A DNA stretch of 64,000 bases. It comes from Smallanthus sonchifolius. Its lineage: Eukaryota; Streptophyta; Magnoliopsida; Asterales; Asteraceae. Below the pieces are notes generated by a model. The model was not told the DNA's origin. It did no database searches and saw nothing but the letters and a program-made list of their open reading frames with translations. The stretch lies in contig CM042022.1 in assembly GCA_023525975.1 (NCBI GenBank), positions 65,306,001-65,370,000 on the forward strand. The letters run 5' to 3'. A program made the translations under genes and the position numbers. Positions 46,621-58,028 of the stretch are shown here, piece by piece. Numbering within the stretch: position 1 is the stretch's first letter; each line of letters opens with the position of its first letter.

Positions 46621-48105
46621 TACATAACTAGTCAGGGTACTTTAAAGAACGAAAAAGTCAAATTTGAGAAAGTGAACTATGTGGAGCAACTTGAACATAA
46701 TCTTTTAAGTGTATCTCAAGTGTGTGACAAGAAATTTTCATTTCATTTCAATGATTCTGAGTGTTATATCTTGAAACCGGGCTTTGTGATTCCTGACGAA
46801 TGGATTCTAATGAAGTCTCCAAGGAGAAATGACACATATGTCCTAGACATGAGTGTTGCTACTACAACAGATTCAATTCCTACATGTCTATTCTCCAAGG
46901 CGTCTGTGTCGGATTATATTTTGTGGCACAGGAAACTTGCTCACATCAATTATTGGAAAATGCATTATCTCATGAAGAATGATCTGGTTTTTGGTGTTCC
47001 GAAAATGAAATTTTCAGTTCCTGATGACTGTATTCATTGCAAGAAAGGGAAACAACACAAGAAGTCCCACAAATCTACGACAAAGAATTCTATTGTAACT
47101 CCTTTGGAGCTACTACATATGGATTTGTTCGGACCGATTAGTATCAGAAGCATTGGCGGTAAATCTTATTGTCTGGTAGTAACAGATGATTTCTCTAGAT
47201 TTTCATGGGTTAAGTTCCTTGCTTCTAAAGCCGAAATCACAGAGTTGGTACAATTCTTAATTCTGGGTTTAGAGAATTTGTTCAAACAGAAAGTCAGAAG
47301 AATTAGGAGTGACAATGGCAGTGAATTTAAGAATAGCAAGATGGGTTTATTCTGTCTTCAAAAGGGAATTCATCATGAATTTAGTGCGCCATATGTACCT
47401 CATCAAAATGGAGTTGCTGAACGAAAGAACAGGACTTTGGTTGAAATGGCACGCACGATGCTTGCTGATTCTAGGCTTCCAGTAACTTTTTGGGCAGAGG
47501 CTGTGAATACTGCGTGTCACGTTTTGAAGAGAGTTTTGACCGTTAAGCGACACAACAAGACATGCTATGAGTTGCATAATAATCGTAAGCCGAATCTGGA
47601 ATATTTACTACCTTTTGGTAATCCATGCACCCTTTTGAATGTTCGAGGTGTCCCAACTAAGTTCAGTGCTAAGGTTATTGAAGGGATCTTTCTGGGATAT
47701 GTTGCTAATTCTACTACCAAGAGGGTTTATAACAAAGAGACTCGCCAGGTTGAAGAATGGTTTCATATTGACTGTTCTAATCGGTCTTTACCTAAAATGG
47801 CGATTGGACCAGACTGGGCTTTTGATTATGAGAATTTATTCAAGTCTTTTCATTTACCTTCTGATATTTCTCCTGAGGAAGTTGCTGTATTATATGATTC
47901 ATGTCAGGGTGCACAGAATAGTGGTTTTCTACCGACTGTGGTTCCACAATCATCTGTTCCTTCTACATCTGTTGCAGATTCTAATGCTACTTCTTGTTCG
48001 GGAACACAAGAGTTTGATAGTGAAGATTAAAATGTTATTTTCCAAGATTCTTTTGCTGATCCATTGATAGTTGATGAACCTTCTACTTTGACACCAGATT
48101 AGGGG
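46621..48105 (+). pseudogene. pol: Copia protease end and integrase
   Basis: Continues the protease frame from 28924. GTLKNEKVKFEKVNYVEQLE leads to the zinc-binding WHRKLAHINYWKMH ... CIHCKKGKQHKK. The core reads HMDLFGPISIRSIGGKSYCL, VVTDDFSRFSWVKFL (catalytic Asp), IRSDNGSEFKN (Asp) and HQNGVAERKNRTLVEMARTM (Glu). C-terminal part PTKFSAKVIEGIFLGYVANS and WFHIDCSNRSLPKMAIGPDW. The frame is open for 471 codons, ending in TAA at 48028-48030, then a stop at about 48100 just before a purine-rich GGGGGAGA. The first 1.19 kb is duplicated at 32018-33207. Confidence 0.9.
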
Positions 48106-49902
48106 GAGATTCCTACAAATCTGGACTCAGAGATACTAGTTAATCAAGATATGTCTTATCAATCTGATACAACTCAAGTTGATGTGTTGCTGGTTCCTGA
48201 GGTTGCATCAATCAAGGAACTCAAAGCTCATCCGATTTCAAATATCATTGGGGATTTACGTGATGGAGTGCAAACGTGTTATATTCTTGACAACACTTGC
48301 TTGTATACTGGTTTTAAGGATACTTGTGTTTTTGATGTATGCTCACATTCCTGTTTTAATTCTCAGATCGAACCAAAGAATGTCGAAATGACGTTAAGTG
48401 ATAACAATTGGATAGAGGCCATGCAGGAAGAACTTGCTCAGTTTGACAAACTTAAAGTTTGGAATCTTGTAGATCTTCCAAAGGGTGTGTATCCTATTGG
48501 TACGAAATGGGTGTTTAAATGCAAGAAAGATAAGCGAGGTGTTGTGGTGAGAAATAAGGCAAGATTAGTTGTACAAGGTTTCAATCAACAAGAGGGAATT
48601 GATTACACCGAGGTTTATGCTCTTTTTGCTAGGCTTGAAGCTATACGATTGTTTTTTGCTTTTGCTTCATACAAAGGGTTTAAGGTGTTTCGATTAGATG
48701 TAAAAAGTTCTTTCTTATATGGTAAAGTCAAGGAGGAAGTTTATGTGTGTCAGCCGCCGGGGTTTGAAGACCCACTTAATCCGTCTAAAGTTTTCAAGCT
48801 TGATAAAGCTCTCTCTGGTCTTCATCAAGCTCCTCGAGAATGATATGAAACGTTGTCTATACATTTTATGGAGAATGATTTTGTTCGTGGTCATATTGAC
48901 TCGACTGTATTCTTTAAGAAAGCGGGGGGGGGGGGGGAATATCTATTGGTACAGATATATGTAGATGATATTATTTTTGGCTCTACAAATGAAGGGTTGT
49001 GCAAAGAGTTTGAGAGTATTATGAAATCAAATTTTGAGATGTCAGCTATGGGAGAGTTATCATTTTTCCTAGGTCTTCATGTTAATCAGAAGGAAGATGG
49101 TTTCTTTATTCATCAGTCCAAGTAGGTAAAGGACATCTTGAGCCGGTTCAAGATGGAAGACTGTACCCCATATGATACTCTGATTCTGGTCAATCATAAA
49201 TTGAATTCTGACCCGGATGGAAAAGAAGTTGATTGCCGACTCTACCGTGCAATGATTGGATCTCTCATGTACTTAACCGCTTCAAGGTCAGACATAATGT
49301 TCGCTGTGTGTATTTGTTCCAGGTTCCAAGAAAAACCAAAAGAGTCTCATTTGATTGCAGTAAAGAGAATCTTTCATTATCTGAAAGGAAAACAAAGATT
49401 GGGACTATGGTTTCCACATGGTTCTAACTTTGAATTCAATGCATACACTGATTCTGATGTTGGTGGTTGTTGTTTGGATAGGAAATCTACTACAGGTGGT
49501 TGCTAGTTCTTGGGTGATCGTCTAGTTTTCTGGCAATGCAAAAAGCAAACTACGGTCTCCATTTCAACATGTGAAGCAGAATACATTGCTGCTGCAAGTT
49601 GTTGTTCACAGATCTTGTGGATCCAACAACAATTAAGAGACTACGGTTTGAATTTTACAGGATCCCCCATGTTTATTGATAATAATGCTACAATGTCTAT
49701 CACAAATAATCCTGTTAAGCATAGTAAAACAAAGCACATTGAAATTAGATATCATTTTATTCGTGATTGTTCAGATAAGAAGTTGATTGAGCTGGTAAAG
49801 GTACATACATATGATCATTTTGCTGATCTTTTTACCAAGGCATTTGATCGTACCAGGTTTGAATTTCTGATCAAAATGATAGCTATGATCAATCCCGAAT
49901 AA
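48106..49902 (+). pseudogene. pol: Copia reverse transcriptase and RNase H
   Basis: RT starts with NWIEAMQEELAQFDKLKVWN, GTKWVFKCKKDKRGVVVRNK and ARLVVQGFNQQEGIDYTEVY; then FRLDVKSSFLYGKVKEEVYV. TGA at 48841-48843 stands where Trp is expected. A run of at least 13 G (about 48926-48938) lies before the catalytic box YVDDIIFGSTN, which is intact. TAG at about 49123 follows HQSK. RNase H: RLYRAMIGSLMYLTASRSDI, YTDSDVGGCCLDRKSTTGGC, TAG at 49504-49506, WQCKKQTTVSISTCEAEYIA and HIEIRYHFIRD. It ends MIAMINPE-TAA at 49902. Catalytic residues survive but four stops and the G-run break it. Confidence 0.9.
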
Positions 49903-52140
49903 AAGTTTTTCAAAAAAAAAATTTCATGGGAGTTTTTGTTTTAAATTTCTTTTATTGCTTTATTATAGTTCTGCATTTTAAATTTCATTCAAAAATTGTT
50001 ATCTATAAAAATTCAAAACAAAATGAAAAATATAAAATTGACATCATTTGAAGTTATAGAAGAAATGATAGTACATCAGTAAATAGTTCATTACACATGA
50101 CCATAGTAGACCTTTGATATATGATAGTTTAAAGTAATTTGATTTGATCTAAAATTCAAAGTCTTCATAAACGAGAAATGATAGTATTTTGAATGCTCTA
50201 ATCTTCATAATATGTTTTAATTTGAATATGAGTTTGAAACTTGAATTGTCAATAGACTAGAAGCGTTTTTGAACCAATAGTAGTGTGAAAATTAAATATG
50301 ATATGATTACATCTATGATTTGAATCCATTATATGCCTGGGCGTGTGTGTACAAGATCATTATCAGATATAGAATATATGGTTTTAAGAATTTCATGAGA
50401 CCAATATCGAATTATGTCTTTAGCACAATCTCTTTCAGTTCACTTCACTGCCCATGCGCCGAAAAACATGCAATGTGTTGCTGAACTAAGATATGTTTCT
50501 GACACCATCTGTTAGAACATATATTCACCCTTGGATCAGTTAGATACATCAGCTATTATGATTTTATTAAAATTTATCCAGATAATAGTTGTATCCTCCT
50601 ACCTGAATCTATTGATTCTCATTATAAAGCCAATTCATTAGAATCTTTCGATTCTGAATCATTCTGATTCTTATATCCTTTGGGATATGCTATTCTATAC
50701 TTGTGCTAATAGAGATAATTTCATCTTGGAGATTGATCTAATCTTTCAATAAACTGTGTATGTCTTGAAGATAATGCAAATTTAATTTATGTTGGCATAT
50801 ATGTGGGGTACACGATGTTTTTCATCTAAATGGTACTAACTCACATGAATTTGGAAGAAAAATGCTTATAATTTCAAATTATATAATATTGACAATTTAA
50901 AAATTCACGCTTTGTATTGCAAATTCGGAATGAAAAATTGAGCATTTCATAACTTGATCTTGTTTACTTTGAAATTTATCGCGTATCATTTCAAGTATTA
51001 TTCAAATTGATTGCAAAAGTTACATAACATTGAAAAAGATTTGAGTTACATAAGAATGATTTTGATTGTTTCATATCATAGGTTACCCATAGTTGATAAT
51101 AAACTGTGTGATGAATTGCTCATATAATGATATGATCTTCTTGCTCATGATGTTCATCCAAAAATATGTATTTTAGTTTGCTCATATAAAATCCTAAAAA
51201 ATATGTGTTTCAGTTTGCTTAGATAAAAACCAAAAATATGTGATTCCGTTTGTACAGATAAAATCCAAAAATATTTTGTTTTTATCTGCCATGAGAACGT
51301 TATTTTTATTAAAATGATTCAGGATTGGTTCGAATACATGCTACAGATGGAAGTTCACAAGAATGTGAAGTGTTGAAAGTGAATACATTGTTCATGGCAA
51401 AGGTTTGGAGCGAACTAATATGTTCGTCTGGTTGTGATTAAGCGAACTTAATATGTTCGCCTGAGGCTTGTTAAGCGAACCTAACAAGTTTGCCTAATGA
51501 AGCAAACTTAATTGTGATTTAATATTCTGTTCAGGTGAACTTATTTATTTAATCTTGTTCACTGTGAGAGCGAACTTATCGAGCGAACATACGGAGTTTT
51601 TAGCGAACTTGTGATTTTCTGATCTAGGGTTTCTGATTTGAAATTTTTTTGTTTGTTTCTGGATCAGTTTTGTATTGCGCATCCTTCTAAGGTAATTTCA
51701 AAGAATTTTATCCGTTAAATCGTCAGGAATTTGTACTTTTTACCCTATGTTCATAGGAATTTAAATTTTTTACGTTTTCTGAGAAAATCAAGGTTTTCTG
51801 GATTTAACTCTTGAAATTGATGCTTAAACTTGTGTCGTGGTTGTTAATCGATGCTGATGTTGTGTTTGAATTGAGCTTTTATTGACGATTTAGACATTTT
51901 TGAGATTCTGCTGTAGAAGTTGTATCGACAAACTGGTTCAGGCGAACTTGTTCAGGCAAACTTGTTTAGGCGAACTTATTATGTTCGCCTCTTGCAACGC
52001 TAAAGCGAACTTATTAAGTTCGCCTAAGGGCTCAGGAATGTTTTGGACTTGTGATTTTTTTTTGTGTTGAATTTTTTTTTTAATTTCTTTTGATTTTTTT
52101 TGTTTGATAACTAATGTGTTTTTGTCCATTACATTTACAG
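49903..52140 (+). other. Copia pol-aORF spacer
   Basis: 2.2 kb without coding potential. 49990-50480 is kept in the gag-only Sire element (19800-20300, minus). GAACTT palindromes occur at 51408-51611 and 51940-52025. Its end, TTTGTCCATTACATTTACAG|ATG, is a good 3' splice-site match directly before the aORF start codon. Confidence 0.75.
51940..52025. repeat. GAACTT palindromes upstream of aORF
   Basis: Units GGCGAACTTATTATGTTCGCC and GCGAACTTATTAAGTTCGCC-like (20-21 nt) end about 115 bp before the aORF ATG; a degraded earlier cluster is at 51408-51611. Confidence 0.8.
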
Positions 52141-55100
52141 ATGGCTCGTCGTGTTGAGTACAAACATAATCAAGTGGCGTTATTAGATCCAAATATGTCT
52201 GAAGCTGTTCATTTTCAAGGAATTATCAACTTTCTAAATCGTTCACGTTTGCATGTGGCCTTATCTGTTAATCCGTACATCAGTTTACCGTATATTCAAC
52301 AATTCTGGGATACCGTACATCAAGATACAGATGTTGAATCTCACGTACTTCGTGCTACAGTGAATAATACAGAGGTAGCTATTTCAGTGGAAACTATCCG
52401 TGCTGCTTTGGCATTGGGAGGTTCTGTTGACGATCCTATGTCTTATCCTGGAACACTGATTATGGGGTGTTTTCAGAGGATGGGTTACAGAGGCAGACCC
52501 AATGATACTCAAGCAAGAAAAGGAGGTTTGGTTGGAGAATGAAGGTATTTTATGCACGCCATCATACAATGTTTGTCTCCAAGAAAGGCTGGTACTGATG
52601 GTTTGAAGAGTGCATTACAAGCTGCAATGGTTGCGTTGACCCTTAACAAACGGTTTAACTTTGCTCTATATATCTACCGTGAGTTGGTCATGCAAATCAA
52701 TCCTCTAGAAGGTCAAGGGTTTCTTATGTACCCTAGGTTCGTGCAAATGATTCTGAACCATTTAGTTCCGGATTTAGCTCAACATCCAATTCGTTTGACC
52801 TTGACTCCTATGTCAAAAAGAATTTTTACTGATTATACTAAGGTTAAACAACAAAATGCTGCTTTAATTCCTGTTCCAACTCCGTTGTTTGGTTACTTAA
52901 TCAATCCTGATTATGTTTAGCCACCTAATGATAATTGGTTTCATCCTGAGGAGTTAGTTCAAGGCCAAGTCCAGAATCAAGAACAACAACAAGTTCCTAG
53001 CTCAGGTACAACAACAACAAGTTCCTATTCAACAACAACAACCACAACAAGTTCAAGCTCAGGTACAACAACAAAAACAAGTTCCTATTCCACAAGAACA
53101 GGTTCACATTCCTGTTAATGAACCAGTTCAAGTAGAGATTGCTCAATATAATGAACAAGATTTGGGTATGAATATGCATGATTTTGATCATGAAGCTGTG
53201 CACTCACTTATTCATGAAGCTGAAGGAAATGTTGTAGATACGAGTTCCGGTGATACTATCTTACCTGATTCTGATTCGTGTAGAGATTTTAGCTCAGATC
53301 ATTATGAGAGGTTGGCTACGTTACCATTGGCTAATGCGGGGACACGTATTAAATCTAAAGCTAGAAAACTGAGGCGTAAGTCTGTTCGGAATCCTCCTTC
53401 TGGATCAATACTTGGCAAGAGAACTTTAATTGATGAGAGTTCTGACTCGGATAGTGATGTTATTCCAGTTCCAAAAGCTCAGAATCTTATGTCTGCTTCT
53501 ATTGTTGTTGCTCATCTTCTCAAGGTGATGAGGACGCTACTTTTGTTGCTTCCTTATTGATTACACCTCCTACTTCTAAACATCCATCTCTGGTGCTTTC
53601 TCCACATGTTCCACACACATCTGACGCTGGTCCTTCAAAGCCGTCTGATTCTGAAAGAATTACCTTCCTTGAATCACAGGTGCTACCTTTGCAGACTCAA
53701 GTAGATACTCTTGTGTCTACTGATACTCAGAGACAGTTAGTCCTTCAAGCCTAAGTTACACAGATTGCTGACATGCAGTTATTGGTGTCTAAACTTGTTG
53801 AGCGTCTTGACGCTCAGGGGGAGTTAAGGATACATGATACTTGTCATGCTGATTCTGTTCAAAGAAAGAATGATGATGATAATGATCCCAGTGGTAATGT
53901 TGAGGGTGATCGTCAATACGCTGACATGAATCCTATATCAAGAGTTTAGGGGGAGTCTACATCAGGAAATATTGAAGGAACCAAGAATGATTCTGTAGTG
54001 AATAAAGAAATATTATTATTGGAATTCTTTCAAGATTCTAAAGAAGAAGAACCTGAGAAGTTAGAATGTCTTGATGATATTGACAAATTATTTGATGATG
54101 TGAAGAGGATGTGATGGATAATGAAGTTGAAGAAGGAGAGATTGTAGAAATTGAGATAGAAAAGAGTAAAGATAAAGTTACATATGAAGGAAGTGATGGT
54201 CTGAATGTTCCGTATAACTTCATCCAAGATGATGTTATTCCTGAGTTTTCTTATGATAGAGTAACAGATTCTATGGACTCTGTTGAAGATATCACTACAC
54301 CTGTTGATACTGCTCAATCCAAGATAGCTTCTGATGTTGATACTACTCATACTGTGTCTCCTAAGCTGAAGGAAGAACCTGTGATGTATAGAAATACAGA
54401 AATGACTATAGAACAGTGGAGTGAAGTAGTTAACAGTTGGATGAAAGTACTACCAAAGTCACCTATACAACCTGCCTAGAAAGAAAGATATGTGAATAAA
54501 GAGAGGTGTGTTGGAAGAATCATCAGTTGGTTTTATGATGATGACACGAAGTTGTTTGCTCTTAAAAGATATGATGGTGTTCAGTACTTCAAGCCGAGGA
54601 TCAAGTATTTCAATACCTTGCCAAGGTGTGAAATGAATGGTCTAGCTACGAAACCACTGATTAATAGATCAAAGTGTGGATTAACTGATGTGATTGCTAA
54701 CCTGATTAAAAGAGAAGGTGGATCAGGGAGTATGAAAGATTAAAGCCACAGAAAGGAAAGAGAGTGAAGATTTTAGATTAAAAGACTGAGATTATGACTT
54801 GGAAGTATATGTTCAAGCCAGTACGTGCTGTACAGAAGATACCATTGAAGAAAATACCACAAGATTTTATGGGGAATATGAAATGGTGGTATGTAGATGT
54901 GAATATTGGTGAAACTAGGATTGATGATAAAGATAATAAGGTCAATGTTAGTTTCTATGATGCAATGAATATTATTAATTTCTCAAAGAAAGATCAGAGG
55001 ACGTTAAGAAAGAATGAGATTATGTTTACTGATGAATGGAGAGAACAAGGATTGCAGTATAAAAGAGTGTTGGAGATATGTCAGAGATATGGAGTGCATG

Positions 55101-55141
55101 CAGGAAGCAGATTACCAGATAACTGGAAGAGCTCATCATAA
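52141..55141 (+). pseudogene. Sire-like aORF, full length, broken
   Basis: ATG at 52141 directly follows a splice-acceptor-like CAG. N-terminal domain: MARRVEYKHNQVALLDPNMS, HFQGIINFLNRSRLHVALSV, YIQQFWDTVHQDTDVESHVL, then TGA at 52540-52542 in place of Trp, IIQCLSPRKAGTDGLKSALQ, GQGFLMYPRFVQMILNH and FGYLINPDYV with a stop. A Gln/Pro-rich linker (52960-53120) is frameshifted. Then the basic RKSVRNPPSGSILGKRT, a coiled-coil-like RITFLESQVLPLQTQVDTLV, an acidic region (54000-54110) and the basic C-terminal domain (54492-55141: NKERCVGRIISWFYDD, YFNTLPRCEMNGLATKPLIN, NYKRVLEICQRYGVHAGSR-type end). Sireviruses can have an ORF here, sometimes called envelope-like; no signal peptide or membrane segment supports that name here. 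At least six breaks. Confidence 0.75.
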
Positions 55142-55169
55142 AGACTGAAGACAGAAGATCAAGCTATTA

Positions 55170-55182
55170 TCAAGGGGGAGTC
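55170..55182 (+). promoter_or_regulatory. Polypurine tract of copia element
   Basis: TCAAGGGGGAGTC immediately before the 3' LTR. Confidence 0.9.
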
Positions 55183-55633
55183 TGTTAGGACATAGATTGT
55201 ATGGCAAAAGCTTTGTAATAGTTTAGGTCTTATTGTCTTTATGTTTTTATGTTTTTATGTAATTTTTTAGTTTTTGTCTAAGTATTAGAACAAGTTCTGC
55301 TAGAGGCGAACTTGATAAGTTCGCGTTGTCTAATAGAGGCGAACTTGTTAAGTTCGCCTAAGCATCTTTGAATCGAACTTGTTAAGTTCGCCTATTGCAG
55401 AACGTGTGTCTGTAAATAGAGAGTTTACAGAATCTGTTTAGAACGGACAAGTGAGAGCAGAGAGATAATTTGTAAACTTCTATGTGTTTGATGATATAAA
55501 AAGTGAAAGTTTATTTACCTGTTGTTTCTATTTTCAATTAGTATACGAACATTAATACGGTAGGATTCCGCACTCTGTGTTAACGAGACGTCTTGTCACG
55601 AGATCGATCTGAGATGAGTCATGTGTACCTACA
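55183..55633 (+). repeat. Copia 3' LTR
   Basis: 451 bp, TGTTAGGACATAG to GTACCTACA, followed by GACTA. Palindromic units at 55305-55392. An 8-bp direct duplication (TTTTTATG) makes it longer than the 5' LTR. Confidence 0.95.
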
Positions 55634-56836
55634 GACTATCACAAGTCTTTTCGTTTCAATTCCCTCTCCTACCGGTCCTCAATTTGCAATGGTACAAACT
55701 TAAGCCTTTCGTTTCACTACTACATCTTGTAGTGGCATAGCTAAGGCTTCATCTGCTAAACACTTACGCAGTTTGGAGACATGGAATACATCATGTACTC
55801 CATTCATCTTATTGGGCAATCCTAATCGATATGCCGCTGGTCCGATTCGTTCCAAGATTTTAAATGGTCATATGAACCTAGGGCTTAACTTTCCTATTCT
55901 TTCTGAATCGTACCACGCCTTTCCAAGGCGATACCTTAAGTAAAATATTGTCTCCAAAGTTAAATTCTAACGGATTTCTCCTTTTTTGGCATAACGTTTC
56001 TGGCGATCACGTGCCGTTTTCAGTCATTCCCTGATTTGAAATATCTTATCAGTGGTTTCCTGGACTATCTCAGGTCCTGATAACTGGTTTTCCCCTACTT
56101 CAGCCCAACACATGGAGTTCTGCATTTTCTGCCATACAAGACTTCAAATGGTGCAGCCTGTATACTTGTGTGGTAGCTGTTATTGTAAGAGAATACTATC
56201 AGAGGTAAGTAGTCATCCCAACTTCCTCCTAGGTCAATAACACATGCTCGGAGCATATCCTCCAAGGTTTGGATTGTCCTCTCGCTCTATCCATCCGTTT
56301 GAGGATGGTATGCAGTGCTGAGTTTCAATCGAGTTCCGAGAGCTTTTTGAAAGCTCTGCCAGAATCGAGACGTGAATCGACTATCTCTATCTGATACGAT
56401 GGATAACGGCACTCCGTGTAAAGATGCTATCTTGTTAACGTACAATTGCGCCAATTTATCTGTACTAAAAGTTTCCTTCATTGGTAGGAAATGTGCGGAT
56501 TTGGTTAAACGATCAACGATAACCCATATTGTGTCGTTTCCTTGACTGGTTCAGGGAAGTTTAGTGATAAAATCCATGGTGATCATTTCCCATTTCCATA
56601 CTGGCAACTCAAGTTGTTGCAACAGCCCAAATGGATTTTGGTGTTTGGCTTTAACCTTGGAACAGGTTAGACATTTGGCCACATATCCAGCTATGTGTTT
56701 TTTTTATGCCGGTCCACCAGTATTCCGATTTTAGATTTTTGTACACATTGTTACCACCGGGGTGCATTGTGTACTTGAATTTTTGGGCTTCCTCGAGAAT
56801 TTCTCCTCGAAGATTTTCATAGAATTGAACCCATAT
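55634..56836 (-). pseudogene. pol: Gypsy B integrase and chromodomain-like part
   Basis: The minus-strand frames read, from the right: EAQKFKYTMHPGG, YWWTGIKKHIAGYVAKCLTC (zinc part), LPVWKWEMITMDFITKLP with the first Asp, VDRLTKSAHFLP, GVPLSIVSDRDSRFTSRFWQ (second Asp), KLSTAYHPQTDG, then TAG in place of Gln followed by SERTIQTLEDMLRACVIDLG (Glu). Several frameshifts follow (56200 leftwards) into the linker region. It joins the C-terminus at 24651-24783 once the copia element is set aside. Confidence 0.8.
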
Positions 56837-57804
56837 TCATTTATTCATTCTAAGGATGTCGTTATTTCCTTTGATGAGTTGTTCGGTCCTTCCTATCATT
56901 CCCTCATTTTCGAGGTTTGCCTCTTTCAAGGATGATCTCTGTGCCTCTTTGATTTGAGAGATAAGACTGACTTGCACGTCAAGTCTTAGGGCACGTACTC
57001 GCTTTGGTTTCTCATGTTCCTTTCGACTTAATGCGTCGGCTACTACGTTAGCCTTGCCCTTGTGATAACTTATCTCGCAGTCATAGTCTCTTAGGACTTC
57101 CATCCATCGTCTTTGTCTCATGTTCAACTCTTTCTAGCTGAAGACATACTTTAGACTCTTGTGGTCTGTGAAAATCGTGAATTTGACTCCATAGAGATAG
57201 TGTCTCCATAATTTCAGCGCGAAGATTTTGGCACCTAACTCCAGGTCATGAGTCGTATAGTTCTTTTTGTGTGTCTTAAGCTGTCGAGATGCATAAGCGA
57301 TGACTTTGTTTCCTTGCATCAAAACACATCCTAAACCAGTGTGCGATGCATCGCAGAAAACTACAAAACCTTCGTTGCCTTCGGGCAGCGATAGAATTGG
57401 TGCTTCAGTTAATTTCTGCTTTAGAATTTCAAATGCCTCATTCTGCTTTGGACCCCATTCATATTTTATTTCCATTCGGGTTAGTGCAGTCAAAGGAACG
57501 GCGATCCTTGAGAAGTCCTTAATAAACCTTCCGTAATATCCTGCCAAACCCAGGAAACTTCTCACTTCGGTCGGTGTCTTTGGGACTTCCCAATTGGATA
57601 TAGCCTCAATCTTAACTGGATCTACTTGAATTCGTTTCTCGTCTATGACGTGAACGAGAAATTGTACTTTTGACAACCAAAATTCACACTTCGAGAACTT
57701 GGCGTAAAGTTTCTTGTTTCTCAAATGTTCTAGTATCGTCCTCAGATTGTTGGCATGATCTTCCTTACTTTTGGAGTAGATAATTATATCGTCTATGAAC
57801 ACTT
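56837..57804 (-). pseudogene. pol: Gypsy B RT end and RNase H
   Basis: A 227-codon open frame (57134-57817) begins with the RT catalytic box VFIDDIIIYSKSKEDHANNL. Its first residues (to about SSS) come from the inserted Athila/Tat-like DNA. Then LYAKFSKCEFWLSKVQFLVH, SFLGLAGYYGRFIKDFSRIA, the RNase H part EGFVVFCDASHTGLGCVLMQ, NYTTHDLELGAKIFALKLWR and FTDHKSLKYVFS. A TAG (about 57131-57133) replaces an expected Gln; the rest (MNMRQRRWMEVLRDYDCEIS, KANVVADALSRKEH) follows in 56837-57127. The RT part upstream is at 59640-59909. Confidence 0.85.
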
Positions 57805-58028
57805 TGCTTGAGGACAAGCAATGTTCAAGTGTGGGGTTGTTTGATGTGCTTGAAATTACACATCTTTATTGCACAAAACTTCGCCCGTTTTATGATCAAT
57901 TCCCGGTTATTCCCTAAGTTTAGACACTTATTTGTTTCATTTTCAGTTTCGTAGGTTTTTGTGGAGCTGAGTGGATAAAAGCGGAGATTCAAGGAGTTTT
58001 CAAGGAAAATTAGGTTTTCTGAGTTGGA

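Larger units (their letters stand above)
24784..55633 (+). mobile_element. Sire-like Ty1/copia element with aORF, hosting gypsy E
   Basis: Complete from LTR to LTR, with the perfect 5-bp target duplication GACTA at 24779-24783 and 55634-55638. Order: 5' LTR, primer-binding site, leader, gag, protease, (gypsy E insertion 28925-46620), integrase, RT, RNase H, 2.2-kb spacer, aORF, polypurine tract, 3' LTR. Integrase before RT is diagnostic for Ty1/copia; a long gag and an ORF after pol fit the Sirevirus group. Without insertions and the associated duplication it would be about 13 kb. By hand count the two LTRs differ at roughly 5% of sites plus a few indels, so it is older than the aORF-only element inside it. 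Confidence 0.9.

Noticed and set aside
48926..48938. Poly-G run in copia RT as a programmed frameshift signal
   Set aside because: The sister families lack it and it lies in a decayed gene; more likely replication slippage or a sequencing artefact.
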